A model generated the notes under the pieces. The model made no database searches. It saw only the letters and a program-made list of their open reading frames with translations, and was not told where the DNA came from. A DNA stretch of 64,000 bases from Bradyrhizobium sp. CB1650. GTDB taxonomy: Bacteria; Pseudomonadota; Alphaproteobacteria; Rhizobiales; Xanthobacteraceae. Within the stretch, counting starts at the first letter, position 1; every line of letters begins with the position of its first letter. The position numbers were made by a program, and so were the translations under genes. Below, piece by piece: positions 35,638 through 45,200 of the stretch. The stretch covers positions 4,865,501-4,929,500 of the forward strand of contig NZ_CP121695.1 in the NCBI RefSeq assembly GCF_029761915.1. Direction: 5' to 3'.

Positions 35638-36771
35638 ATGGCGGACGATCGTATCGATGAGCTGCGGAAGCTGTTGGGTGAGGCCGCGCAGGAGGGCGGG
35701 CACGAACCATGGTTCTCGCCACGGGTCCTGCCGCTTTTGCCTCGTCCCATCGGAGCGAAGCGCTCCCGCGAAAAATCCGACAACACGGCTCCAACCTACA
35801 GATTTTCGGACGCGCACAAGCGAGCCATCCAGGTCGCACTGTTGCTTCGCCAGCCGTTGCTTTTGACCGGAGAGCCCGGTGTTGGAAAGACGCAGTCGGC
35901 CCGTGCGCTCGCTCACGCGTTGGGGCTTCGCTACGATCGGTTCGACGTCAAATCGACCACGACAGGCCGCGATCTCCTCTACAGCTTCGACGACGTGGCG
36001 CGTTTTCGCGACGCCGCGATGGCGCGTCTGCGCAAGGCGTCTCCCATCCAGGGCGGGCTGGCCAGATATGTCGAGCTGTCCGCGCTGGGACGGGCGATCG
36101 TGCTCTCGGCCGGCGCGGACAAGGAGGTGACCAGCAATCTCTCGCGCCGGGCGTTGCTGGGCGACGAGGTAAGTTGGGACGGCCGGCTCACGCTCAAGCA
36201 GCTATTCCCGGGCGCCTTCACAGAGCAGGCCGAGGCGCAAAGCCTGGTTCTCATAGACGAGCTCGACAAGGCGCCGCGCGACACGCCGAACGACCTTCTG
36301 GTCGAGTTCGAGGAGATGCGGCTGCGCATTCCCGAGCTCGGCGACCTTCAGGTCGAAGCCGATGAGCGCCGCTGGCCGGTTCTGATCGTGACTTCCAATT
36401 CGGAGCGCAGCCTGCCCGATCCCTTCCTGCGGCGCTGCGTATTCCACCATCTCACGCTCAGTCCTGAATCGCTGCCCGAGATCGTGCTCCTGCAATTGCC
36501 CGACATGAAGGACGATCCGGCCGTGACGGAGCTGATCGCGGTGTTCAATGGAATCCGCAAGGACGTCACCGGCCTGCAAAAGCCGCCCAGCACGGCGGAA
36601 CTGGTCGGCGCCGCCGCCTTGCTCCGCGCCTGGCCGCGCCGCAATGGCGGCCCGGTCGACCTGAAGAAAAACCCTGATCTGCAACAGGCGCTTGCCGGTG
36701 TGCTCGGAAAGATCAAGGTCGACATTGACCTGATCGAACAATACCTCGCCAAGCGCGCGTCGCCGCAATGA
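35638..36771 (+). CDS. MoxR-family AAA+ ATPase
   Basis: A 377-residue AAA+ ATPase with Walker A GEPGVGKT (78-85), Walker B LVLIDELDKA (about 203-212), sensor-1-like VLIVTSNSER and arginine finger in PFLRRCVF. MoxR ATPases act as chaperone-like regulators, usually with a vWA-domain partner; here the next gene encodes a vWA-like domain. The insertion between Walker A and B (about 100-195) is long. The stop overlaps the next start (ATGA), so the proteins are probably made in step. Confidence 0.92.
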   Translation: MADDRIDELRKLLGEAAQEGGHEPWFSPRVLPLLPRPIGAKRSREKSDNTAPTYRFSDAHKRAIQVALLLRQPLLLTGEPGVGKTQSARALAHALGLRYDRFDVKSTTTGRDLLYSFDDVARFRDAAMARLRKASPIQGGLARYVELSALGRAIVLSAGADKEVTSNLSRRALLGDEVSWDGRLTLKQLFPGAFTEQAEAQSLVLIDELDKAPRDTPNDLLVEFEEMRLRIPELGDLQVEADERRWPVLIVTSNSERSLPDPFLRRCVFHHLTLSPESLPEIVLLQLPDMKDDPAVTELIAVFNGIRKDVTGLQKPPSTAELVGAAALLRAWPRRNGGPVDLKKNPDLQQALAGVLGKIKVDIDLIEQYLAKRASPQ

Positions 36772-39700
36772 TTGGCCTGGCCAAGGACAATCCCGACATC
36801 GATGCGGCGCTGGACCGCTTGCTCAAGCCGCTCAACGGCACGCTCGACGAGTTGCTGAGGGCCGCGACGGCCGCCGGCATGCTGATCACGCCGGATCGCC
36901 GTCAACGGGTCTATCTGCTGGCGTGGCGCCTCGCCGAAGCGGGTATCACTTTCGAGGACGCCAGTGACGCGGCGACGACGCTCGGGTCCGTGCTGTGCGC
37001 GACAGCGGAGGATCAGGTCTCGTTCGAACGCGAACTCAACCGGATCTGGTCGCGCCCTAACCCGTTCTGGAAGCCCACTGAGAGCCGCAGGAAGACCGTC
37101 GAGGGGGCCGCCCCCGCGCAGCCTGCGACGAGGATGGCCAAGGCGCTGACGTTGCTTGCGTTGAGTCCCAGGCTGATCGCAGGCCTGATCGCGTCTGTGA
37201 TCGTCATCGCCGGCGGACTGGCCTTCTGGTACGTCGCGATGTCGTCGGACGCGGCGTCGGGCGGGCCCGAGATTTCAGGCGGCAATCTCGCGTCAAACCC
37301 CGCCACCAACCTGCTGGCAACAGCGGCCATCGATCTGGCCTTGCGCACGGTAGTCGCACTCCCTGCGCTGATCGCCGCCTGGCTGGCGTGGACGTGGTGG
37401 CGGCCGATGACATCCCTCATTTCGCGGGAACAGGGTTCGGCGGAGCGCCTCGAACGATTCACGCGCCCCGATGCCAATACATTGTTTCGCGGCACGACGG
37501 TGCGACTGGCCTTCGACACCCTGCGCCGCGCGGTGCGCACGGAATCGTCGCGGGTCGACGTGCCCTCCTCGCTGCGCGCGACGGTGCGTGCCGCCGGCTG
37601 GCCGACGATCCGGCGGGCGACGTTTCGAAACAGCCTCGAGGTCGTCCTGTTCGTCGATCGCGAGGGAGCCGCCGATCACCTCGCCTTCCTCGCGCAATTG
37701 CTCGAAGATCGCCTGCGCGGCGCCGGCGCCACCGTCACGCGCTACGATTTCCGGCTGACCCCGACCAGGCTGACCCAGGTGAGCGGCAGGCCCGAGGGCG
37801 CGGCGGTGGAGAACGTCGAACGCATCGTGGCGCGCCATGTCGGCCAGCGCCTGATCCTGATCGGCGACGGTCACGGCCTGGTCGAGGGCGCCGATATCGA
37901 CGACGAGCAGCGGCTTCGCCGGCTGCTCGGCGAGTTCGCGCAGGTCCATGTCCTGACCCCGACGCCCGAGAATTGCTGGGAGGAGCGCGAGCGGCGCCTG
38001 CTGCAATCCGGATTCAACGTCGCCTTCTGCGACCGCCAGGGCATCGAGGATACCGCGCGCATCTCGACGCTGGTGGATTGGATCGAGCCCCTCACCGCCG
38101 CGATCCGCAACATCCGCGGCGACCCCGATCCATTCCTGGCGCACCTGGAATCCGAACATCAACGCTACGTGGCGGACTATCCGGTGCTCCAGCCCGCCGA
38201 AGGCGCGCCCGACGGACCGATCGCCACGACCGGCTTGAGCGCGCTCCAGATCCGCGCGCTGGTGTCCGCGCTCCAGGCCTGGATGGGCTCGCGCCCCGCG
38301 CTTCGACTGCTTGTCGCGATCGCGCTCTTCCCGAGCGTGAAGCCCGCCTACACATTCGCAATAGCCGATGAACTGAGCCGTGATGAGGACGAAAAGGTTC
38401 GCGGCGCAAAGCTCGACGAACGGCTCTATGCCCGGCTTGCCCGGCTGCCCTGGCTGCGCGACGGCCGCTTCCCCGACTGGCTCCGCCTTGCGCTCGTCAG
38501 ACGGCTGACCGATGCCGAGCGCGAGGCCGTGGCGCGCGCGCACGTCAAGCTGCTGGCGCCGATGGCGGTCGCGCGGGGAGACGTTCTTGCGCAGGCAAGC
38601 CTGGAGATCGCGCGGAAGAGGCTTCGCGCCAACATGGACCCCGATCATCCCTTCGCCGAGCGGCTGTTCCTGGCCATGGTGTTCGGCGAGCCTCCGAAAG
38701 CCGATCTGTTGCGGCCGAAGGCCAGCACTGCCATCACCGAACGGCTCGGCGACCAGCGCAAGCTCGCGCCCCGGATCGTCGGCAGCGGATTTTTGGTCGT
38801 CGCGGTGCTCTGCTTCCTGTTCAAGGACCAGGTGGTGTTTCCGGCATTGGCCGCGGCCGAGCGTTTGGCCCGCGACGTCGTGTATCCGCGCCTGCCTGAG
38901 GGTTGGATTGCCACCCTCTCAGTCGGCATATCCATCGTCGGCTCCTTGATGGGCCTCTACACACGGACCGCGGGCACTCGTTTTTTTTTCACGATCGCGT
39001 CGACGAACGCAGCGCAGGAAAGACCGTTCAGATGGACGCGCCTGGTCGGGGCGGCCGCGACCGGCGTCGTGTACGGCGTGCTGAGCTTCAAAGCCACCGA
39101 ATTGGGCGCGCTCCCACTGACAGCCACCATGTTCGCGCTGGTCACGCTGGTGAGCCTCGCGCTCGAGCAGCATCCGGGCTGGAATCGCCAGATACGGGTC
39201 ATCCCGGACATCGACGAAATGATCGTCTCGGACGAGGCCCCAGCGAAATACCCGCTGGGTGAAGCTATCGCATCTCAGACCATCCTGAGGCCGACCCTGG
39301 CTGCGGCAGCACTGCTCATCCTTGCCTCCCTCGTGTTCGCCTGCATGTTGTCCATCGGCATGGCCAACTGGCTTGAGAGAGCGATTGCGACATCCTGGCT
39401 GGTGCCGCTTGCGGTGGTGCTGGCCGGCGGGTCGCTGTGGACGATATTCGCTGCCGTTTTGAGACAATGTGTTCTTGGCAACTGGTTGTTAACGGATGCT
39501 GCCGGAACGCAGCGGCATCTGTTGACCGATTTTTTTACCGGCGCCATGTCGATTTCGATCGCGTTCGTCGTGGAACAAATCGGCAGCCTCGCCGATAGCC
39601 TTCCCGTGCTTGTCCTCGTTGGAGTTCCCGCATTAGTCGGCCTCGCGCTCCTGCTGATCACTGATGCCCTCGGCCTTCGTCCATTTGCGAAGCCAGCATC

Positions 39701-41579
39701 GCAAGATGATCGCGTGCGAGCCAACATCGCAGTTGCGCCTTTGACATCCGCGATCGCCGTCGCGGTGGCTGCTCTCGTAGCCCTCGCTGAACCACCAGTC
39801 GAATTCTTTGCAGTTGCGCTGATGGTCATCATCATCGTGCAATTCGTCGTTTCAATCGTGCTTGTTCCGATCTCGGGCGTCTCCATGTCGCGACGCGAGC
39901 GGCTTGGACTTGCCTTGTACCAGATCCGGGCCTCGGGAGGACTGGCCGTCCACGCGGCCTTCGTGCTGACGTTGCCGTTGCAGCTATGGATCGTCGCTGA
40001 TTTGCTTGGCAATAAGGTTCTCGTTCAACCCGCCGTGCTGAGCTGGGCCATGCTCCTGACGTTCTGGCCCATGCTGCGGGTTTTCGGTCCGGTGCCGCTG
40101 ATCGAAGGTCTCAAGGCACGACAATCGGGACAAGCGTCGGTCCGCAAACCGATTTTCCAGTGGTCGTATCTGGAGACGCCATGGATTGTCACGGCTGTCT
40201 TGCTGGCCCTGTCATTGCCGTCATGGCGCTCGCTCATTAACGGAGATCTGGGTCCGGAACGGCTCAACTGGATCGTCATCGTACCCTGCATCTGCGCCGT
40301 CGCCGCTCTCCGTTACGGCCGTGCCGCGCTCTGGCCGGTCGGGTTGGGGCTGCTGCCCTTTGTCGTCGGCGGGCAAAACAAGGGGGCCGTGATCCATGGC
40401 GAGCCCGCGCTCGTGGTCGCGATGCTGTTCTGGATGCGCTTCATCGCGGACGCGACGTTGCGCCGCGCTTTGCTCGCGCGCGAGACGCTGCCGCTGACCG
40501 ATCTGCTGGTGCTGGCAACGGCGTTTGCTTTCACCGTGACCATCTACCTGCCCGGCGGCAACGGTTTGATCCTGAGCTATGACCCGGACTGGCTCGTGCT
40601 GACCGCCGCCTTCGTGATCGGCCTGTCACGCATGCCGGCCTGGAGATTCCTGCTGCTGCTCGGCTTGCTCGCGATCCTCCGGGCGGGGATCGACCTTACA
40701 GCTCTCGCGCCGAGTCAACTTGACCGCACGCTGGAAGCACTTGGGAGGGCGGTGCCGCCGAAGGGCTCCCTGCACCTTCTGCTCTACGGATTGCCTTGGA
40801 CCACCGCGGTGGCTGCCTCGGGCGTCATGTTGCTGGCACGAATGTATTTGCGAAAGGCCATGCTGATCGATAGTCCGGATTCGTCCCCGCGCGGTTCGGC
40901 GCCGTTCGTATCGAAGATTGCTAGCGCGATCTTCTCGGCCAGGACCCCTCTGATCCTGTTCTTGTTGGGTCAGATTGCATGGTTGGAAGGACTTGTCTTC
41001 TCTCGAAAGGGCATCGTTATTTTTTCTCAGAAGGACCTCTTCGCAGGCTTTCTGTTTGACGGGTTTGCAGGCCCTCTCGCCGAGTCCATTGGTCGGAGCC
41101 CGATTGCTGCCTTTACCGGCCTCATGCTCGGCCTCAGCGTCAAGCGCTTCGGCGAACTGATGAACACCGCCTTCGTGATCCTTTTCTTCGCGGCGCAGTT
41201 CTGGCTCTTTCTAATCATCTTCGTTAGCGCGCCGCCCTCCGGGGTCTTCTCGGTCAGCACGGCTTTGGAATCGTTTCTTCCCGCGTATGCGATTAGCTCC
41301 TTGCTGGGCCTCGGACTTCGCGCCTTCGCCGAGGGACGCTGGCGGCTTTGGACCAGCGCCGATGCAAAATCGGCCGCGCGGGCTGAATGGCGTAGGGTAT
41401 TAAGATGGCTTTCGGGAGAGCCCCGCCAACTCGAGCAGCCATCCGAAACGGCGATCATGGGGAGCGACGGCCCCATCGCCGGATCCCGCGCCGAACATGA
41501 GACTGTTGAACGGAATCCGGATCCCTCACCTGATGGAGAGACCGCGAGCAGGCCGACGAAAAAGGCGAGGAAGAAATGA
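36768..41579 (+). CDS. Giant polytopic membrane protein with vWA-like domain
   Basis: 1603 residues. Residues 1-105 are helical and soluble; two membrane segments follow at about 130-158 and 180-205. Residues 290-440 look like a von Willebrand A fold: strand EVVLFVDREG, helix, strand with GATVTRYDFR, then RLILIGDGHGLV. The metal-binding DxSxS is not kept (DREGA), so the site is probably degenerate. A helical region (440-665) leads to some 22-24 more membrane segments up to about 1525 and a charged tail. Pairing with MoxR fits a MoxR-vWA module, but the long membrane part is unlike the known soluble ones. A run of nine T lies at 38981-38989. No family recognised for the membrane part. Confidence 0.8.
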   Translation: MIGLAKDNPDIDAALDRLLKPLNGTLDELLRAATAAGMLITPDRRQRVYLLAWRLAEAGITFEDASDAATTLGSVLCATAEDQVSFERELNRIWSRPNPFWKPTESRRKTVEGAAPAQPATRMAKALTLLALSPRLIAGLIASVIVIAGGLAFWYVAMSSDAASGGPEISGGNLASNPATNLLATAAIDLALRTVVALPALIAAWLAWTWWRPMTSLISREQGSAERLERFTRPDANTLFRGTTVRLAFDTLRRAVRTESSRVDVPSSLRATVRAAGWPTIRRATFRNSLEVVLFVDREGAADHLAFLAQLLEDRLRGAGATVTRYDFRLTPTRLTQVSGRPEGAAVENVERIVARHVGQRLILIGDGHGLVEGADIDDEQRLRRLLGEFAQVHVLTPTPENCWEERERRLLQSGFNVAFCDRQGIEDTARISTLVDWIEPLTAAIRNIRGDPDPFLAHLESEHQRYVADYPVLQPAEGAPDGPIATTGLSALQIRALVSALQAWMGSRPALRLLVAIALFPSVKPAYTFAIADELSRDEDEKVRGAKLDERLYARLARLPWLRDGRFPDWLRLALVRRLTDAEREAVARAHVKLLAPMAVARGDVLAQASLEIARKRLRANMDPDHPFAERLFLAMVFGEPPKADLLRPKASTAITERLGDQRKLAPRIVGSGFLVVAVLCFLFKDQVVFPALAAAERLARDVVYPRLPEGWIATLSVGISIVGSLMGLYTRTAGTRFFFTIASTNAAQERPFRWTRLVGAAATGVVYGVLSFKATELGALPLTATMFALVTLVSLALEQHPGWNRQIRVIPDIDEMIVSDEAPAKYPLGEAIASQTILRPTLAAAALLILASLVFACMLSIGMANWLERAIATSWLVPLAVVLAGGSLWTIFAAVLRQCVLGNWLLTDAAGTQRHLLTDFFTGAMSISIAFVVEQIGSLADSLPVLVLVGVPALVGLALLLITDALGLRPFAKPASQDDRVRANIAVAPLTSAIAVAVAALVALAEPPVEFFAVALMVIIIVQFVVSIVLVPISGVSMSRRERLGLALYQIRASGGLAVHAAFVLTLPLQLWIVADLLGNKVLVQPAVLSWAMLLTFWPMLRVFGPVPLIEGLKARQSGQASVRKPIFQWSYLETPWIVTAVLLALSLPSWRSLINGDLGPERLNWIVIVPCICAVAALRYGRAALWPVGLGLLPFVVGGQNKGAVIHGEPALVVAMLFWMRFIADATLRRALLARETLPLTDLLVLATAFAFTVTIYLPGGNGLILSYDPDWLVLTAAFVIGLSRMPAWRFLLLLGLLAILRAGIDLTALAPSQLDRTLEALGRAVPPKGSLHLLLYGLPWTTAVAASGVMLLARMYLRKAMLIDSPDSSPRGSAPFVSKIASAIFSARTPLILFLLGQIAWLEGLVFSRKGIVIFSQKDLFAGFLFDGFAGPLAESIGRSPIAAFTGLMLGLSVKRFGELMNTAFVILFFAAQFWLFLIIFVSAPPSGVFSVSTALESFLPAYAISSLLGLGLRAFAEGRWRLWTSADAKSAARAEWRRVLRWLSGEPRQLEQPSETAIMGSDGPIAGSRAEHETVERNPDPSPDGETASRPTKKARKK

Positions 41580-42247
41580 GCGCTCATGCATCCACCCTGA
41601 TGTCACGGCTCATCTACGCGATCCTGCGCGGCTTCATCACCACGCTCGTGGCCAGCGGATCGACGTTGCTAGGCTTGCCCAGGAAGGGCGATGCCGCTGC
41701 GTTTGCGTACGAGGCGGTGCTTCGCCTGACCTTCGGGACGGCTCGTGCAGAGCAACTCGCCCACTCACCCAAGGCAGATGTGCGAAAGCTCGCGCCTCCT
41801 GTGTTTGGTGAGGTGTTTGAGGATAAGCCGGTCGAAGCGAAGGACGAGAGCCTTGCTCTGCCAATCCTGGGCATTGCGGGTGTCGTTCTGATGGTCGCGG
41901 TCATCATCGGCGCCGGCATCTGCATCGAGATGCAGCGACTGCAGCCCAAGCATCCGACGGCAGGTGTGACGATCCCTCCCGCGGCGACGAAACCCGCCGA
42001 TACGCCCGCATCGAATCCCGCCGCACCTGCAAAGGGCGTCCCTTCCGGCGGCCTCAATCTGGACCCGATCTCGAAGGCTCCTCCTGCGGCATCCAACCAG
42101 GCGGCGCCGAACGCCGAGCCGGGCAGCAAGGCCCCCACGCAGCTTGAGGCGCCGGCCGGAAAGTCGCCCCCTCCGAATGCGCAACAGCAGCAGCAACAAC
42201 AACAGCAGCGCAAGGACGAGATTCAGCGGCCGAAGCAGGCAAATTGA
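41576..42247 (+). CDS. Single-span membrane protein with Gln-rich tail
   Basis: A 223-residue protein with a membrane helix at about 95-117 (LPILGIAGVVLMVAVIIGAG), an N-terminal amphipathic stretch, and a Pro/Ala/Lys-rich C-terminal region ending in a run of nine glutamines and a charged tail. It overlaps the giant membrane protein gene by four bases and closes the plus-strand island operon. No family recognised. It may be an accessory or periplasm-facing partner of the membrane complex. Confidence 0.7.
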   Translation: MSAHASTLMSRLIYAILRGFITTLVASGSTLLGLPRKGDAAAFAYEAVLRLTFGTARAEQLAHSPKADVRKLAPPVFGEVFEDKPVEAKDESLALPILGIAGVVLMVAVIIGAGICIEMQRLQPKHPTAGVTIPPAATKPADTPASNPAAPAKGVPSGGLNLDPISKAPPAASNQAAPNAEPGSKAPTQLEAPAGKSPPPNAQQQQQQQQQRKDEIQRPKQAN

Positions 42248-42265
42248 ACCATCAAGGGTCCGCCA

Positions 42266-45200
42266 TCAGGGGCGCACGGCCGTAGCGGCCGGATCGCCAT
42301 AAACCGTATAAGAGAGCCACGACAGCTCGCCGGCGTCTTTCGACGCGTTGCGTGCCGCGCGGGTCGCCTCCACCAGTGTCTGGCCGCCCAGCAAGCTCTC
42401 GTAAAACTTCTTGGCAAAGATCAACGCTGTTGAATCGCCGACCGACCATTGCGCGCCGATGAAGGCGCCGGCTCCGCGGGTTGACACCGGCTTCAGGAAT
42501 GCCGCGGCAAATCCGCCGACCCCCACCATCGAATTGCCCGAGCGGCCGGCCTGACAGGCGTTGAGGAAAACGATCGGCTGACTGTTGGCGTCGAACGCCA
42601 AGGCGGTCTTCACGATCGAATCCGTCAATTCATCGGCCTCGTAACGTCCATCCTGACCCAGGCGCCCGGTCATCAGCAGGCTCGCCCGGATGACGCCGCC
42701 GACCGTCGACGTTCCGTGGCCGCTGACATGGAGAATGTCGATCGGCCCCGGCCGCCGCAATTGTGCGTTCAACAGCACGGAATCCGCCTCGAGCTGCACC
42801 GCGCCCGGAAACATCGTCTTCAGCACCTCCCGCTCCTGTTGCGCCTCCGGAAGCTCGTAGTCCGGCACCGGATAGGTGGGCACGACATAGCGAACGTGGT
42901 CCGGCCGGACCGACAGCCGCCGCGGCGGCCATTGCGTATCGTGCAGCCAGCGGATGAGGCCATATTCCGCAAGGAAGCCTTCGCCTTCGACGTCCTGGCG
43001 ATCGGGATCCGCCAGGAACATCATTTCCCAGGGAAAGCTGGTGTCTTCCGACAAGACCTGGATCCCCGCAATGCGCTTGCGGTTCGTCCACAACGCGCGC
43101 CGCAGGCGTTCGGGGAGCAGTTCGTTGGCCATGTCCTCGCCGATCGCACGCAAGCGCGTCATGAAACGCTCGCGCGAGATCGAGTCGCTGAACCAGGCGG
43201 ACTCGACGTTCTTGAGCAGCTCGGTGACGTAGCTCTCCCGATTGAAGCCGTCGCGCAGCGATATCGTCTGGTTGATGTTGATGTTCGGATCGGTGCATTC
43301 GAGATCGAAGCGCAGGGAAATACGGCCAGGAACAGGCTGGATCTCGTAGATGCGCAGGACGGCGTTGCGCTGCGCGGCAGGATTGACGGTCGCAGACGCA
43401 GTGACGGTGAGCATCTCGCTCTCGTCGTCGATGAAGATCGGACGCAGTGTGAAGGACGTCAGGACGCGGGCGGATTGACGGATCTCGACCAGAAACTCGG
43501 CGGCGCCGAATGCCAGACCGTCGACCCGGAAAACGAATGTCACCGGATTGTCGTCGGCTGGAACCTCGGTGACGACTTCGGCGGACACGGGATCAACCAC
43601 ACGTGCATTTTTCAATCCGATGACTTCGATCGTCAGCGGCTGCGCCAGCGAGACGGCCACGGGTCCGCTCTTGGCACTCGTCGCCGAGACCGCGAGATCG
43701 ATGGCGGCGCGCGACACGATCACCTCGAGACGCGTCCGTTTGCCAAGCGGCGGATTGGGCGGCATTCGCGCCGCAAAATGACATTCCGAACCTGTCCTGA
43801 CCCGGCCTTGCGCCGGCTGGTTTTCAGAATCCGCCCGCAGCTTGTCGAGTGTTGGCGCGGCAGGCTCGTCCGACATCAGAACGCGGCCAGTGGGCAGCGG
43901 CCCTCTTCTGAGTGGTTTTGCAACAGGCGCGGTTGGTGGGACTGGCGCAGTCGGCGCGACCGGTGCCGCTTCGAGTACGACTGATGGTGCCGGAACCGGC
44001 GGTGCGAGCAATTCCGCTGGAGCTGGCAATCCCAGCCACCCCGACAGTTGATCGGCGACCTCGGGCTGAGCAAAATACGTGATGTGGTAGACCCTGTCGG
44101 TCTCGCCAAATGGAAACTCGTGCCCGTTGGCGAGGCGGGTCGACAGTGTGCCCAACGCCGTCATCGCGGCCGTGTCGACCACCAGATCGTTGGCCTGATC
44201 CTTGAACAGGCGATCGGCTATACGATCGATCAGCAATTCCGCCGTTTCCTTGGCGATCCCAGCTCCGATCTCGAATGCCGGCTCGAAGTTGGCCGAAACC
44301 GCGAAATAGGTCGTGTCGGGCGAGCCCGGATTCTGCGCCTGATTCAACTGAGTGACGACGTTCCCGTCCGGGCGCATCGCCGCCAGACCGGGCACCACGT
44401 TGTCTTCGATCGCGGCATCGGCAAGCGCTTGAGCGAAACGCCCCAGCAGGCTGACGCTGGTCGAGAAAGCCTTTCCGATCGCTACCCCGGTGGGTCCACC
44501 GAACGAACCGAGCATCGTCGAGCCGCGCGCGAACAGATTCGTGTAGGTGTCGAGAAGGTCCTTGACGTTTTCCGGCTCGGCCAGATGCGTCCCGCCATTG
44601 GTGCAGCCGATGAATACCGCGCGGTTGAAGGCGACGCCGGGCAGCACGGCATCAGTGTCGCCGAGCAGCCCTTCCATCAGGCTCCTGAGCACCAGTCCGC
44701 CGCGGCTATAGGCGATCGCATCGATCTTCGAGCCCTCCGGCAGGGCGAGCCCGCCGAGGGTCGTCAGTATCTGCTTCGCATTCGTCATCGGATCTTCGGT
44801 CAGCGTGCGATGATCGAAGCCGAGAATGAGGTCGTACGCCTTCAGAGCGCCCGAAAGGAATGCCCGGCCTTTCGGATGCGTGACGAGATGGCCGAAGCTG
44901 CCCCGCGTTGACGAGAACGTGCCATGGACAAACAGCAGGACCTTCTGCGCCGGTCCGGCTGGCGTCGCCTGGATCGTGAGAGGCCGCCAGGTCTCGATGT
45001 CCAGGCTTGGCATGGCAACGGGTCCGGGCTGCACCGCGCCTTCGAGGCGGGCGGCAAGCGTGGCCGCCGCCCACCGCCCGACATATTTGAATACGACGAC
45101 GCGGACCTGATCGAGCACCGCGTCGACCAGCCAGTCGGTGAAGACGTTGCGGCGCTGCGGTGCCGCTCCAGGCGCCGCGGCGGCGGCCGGTGGACTTACA

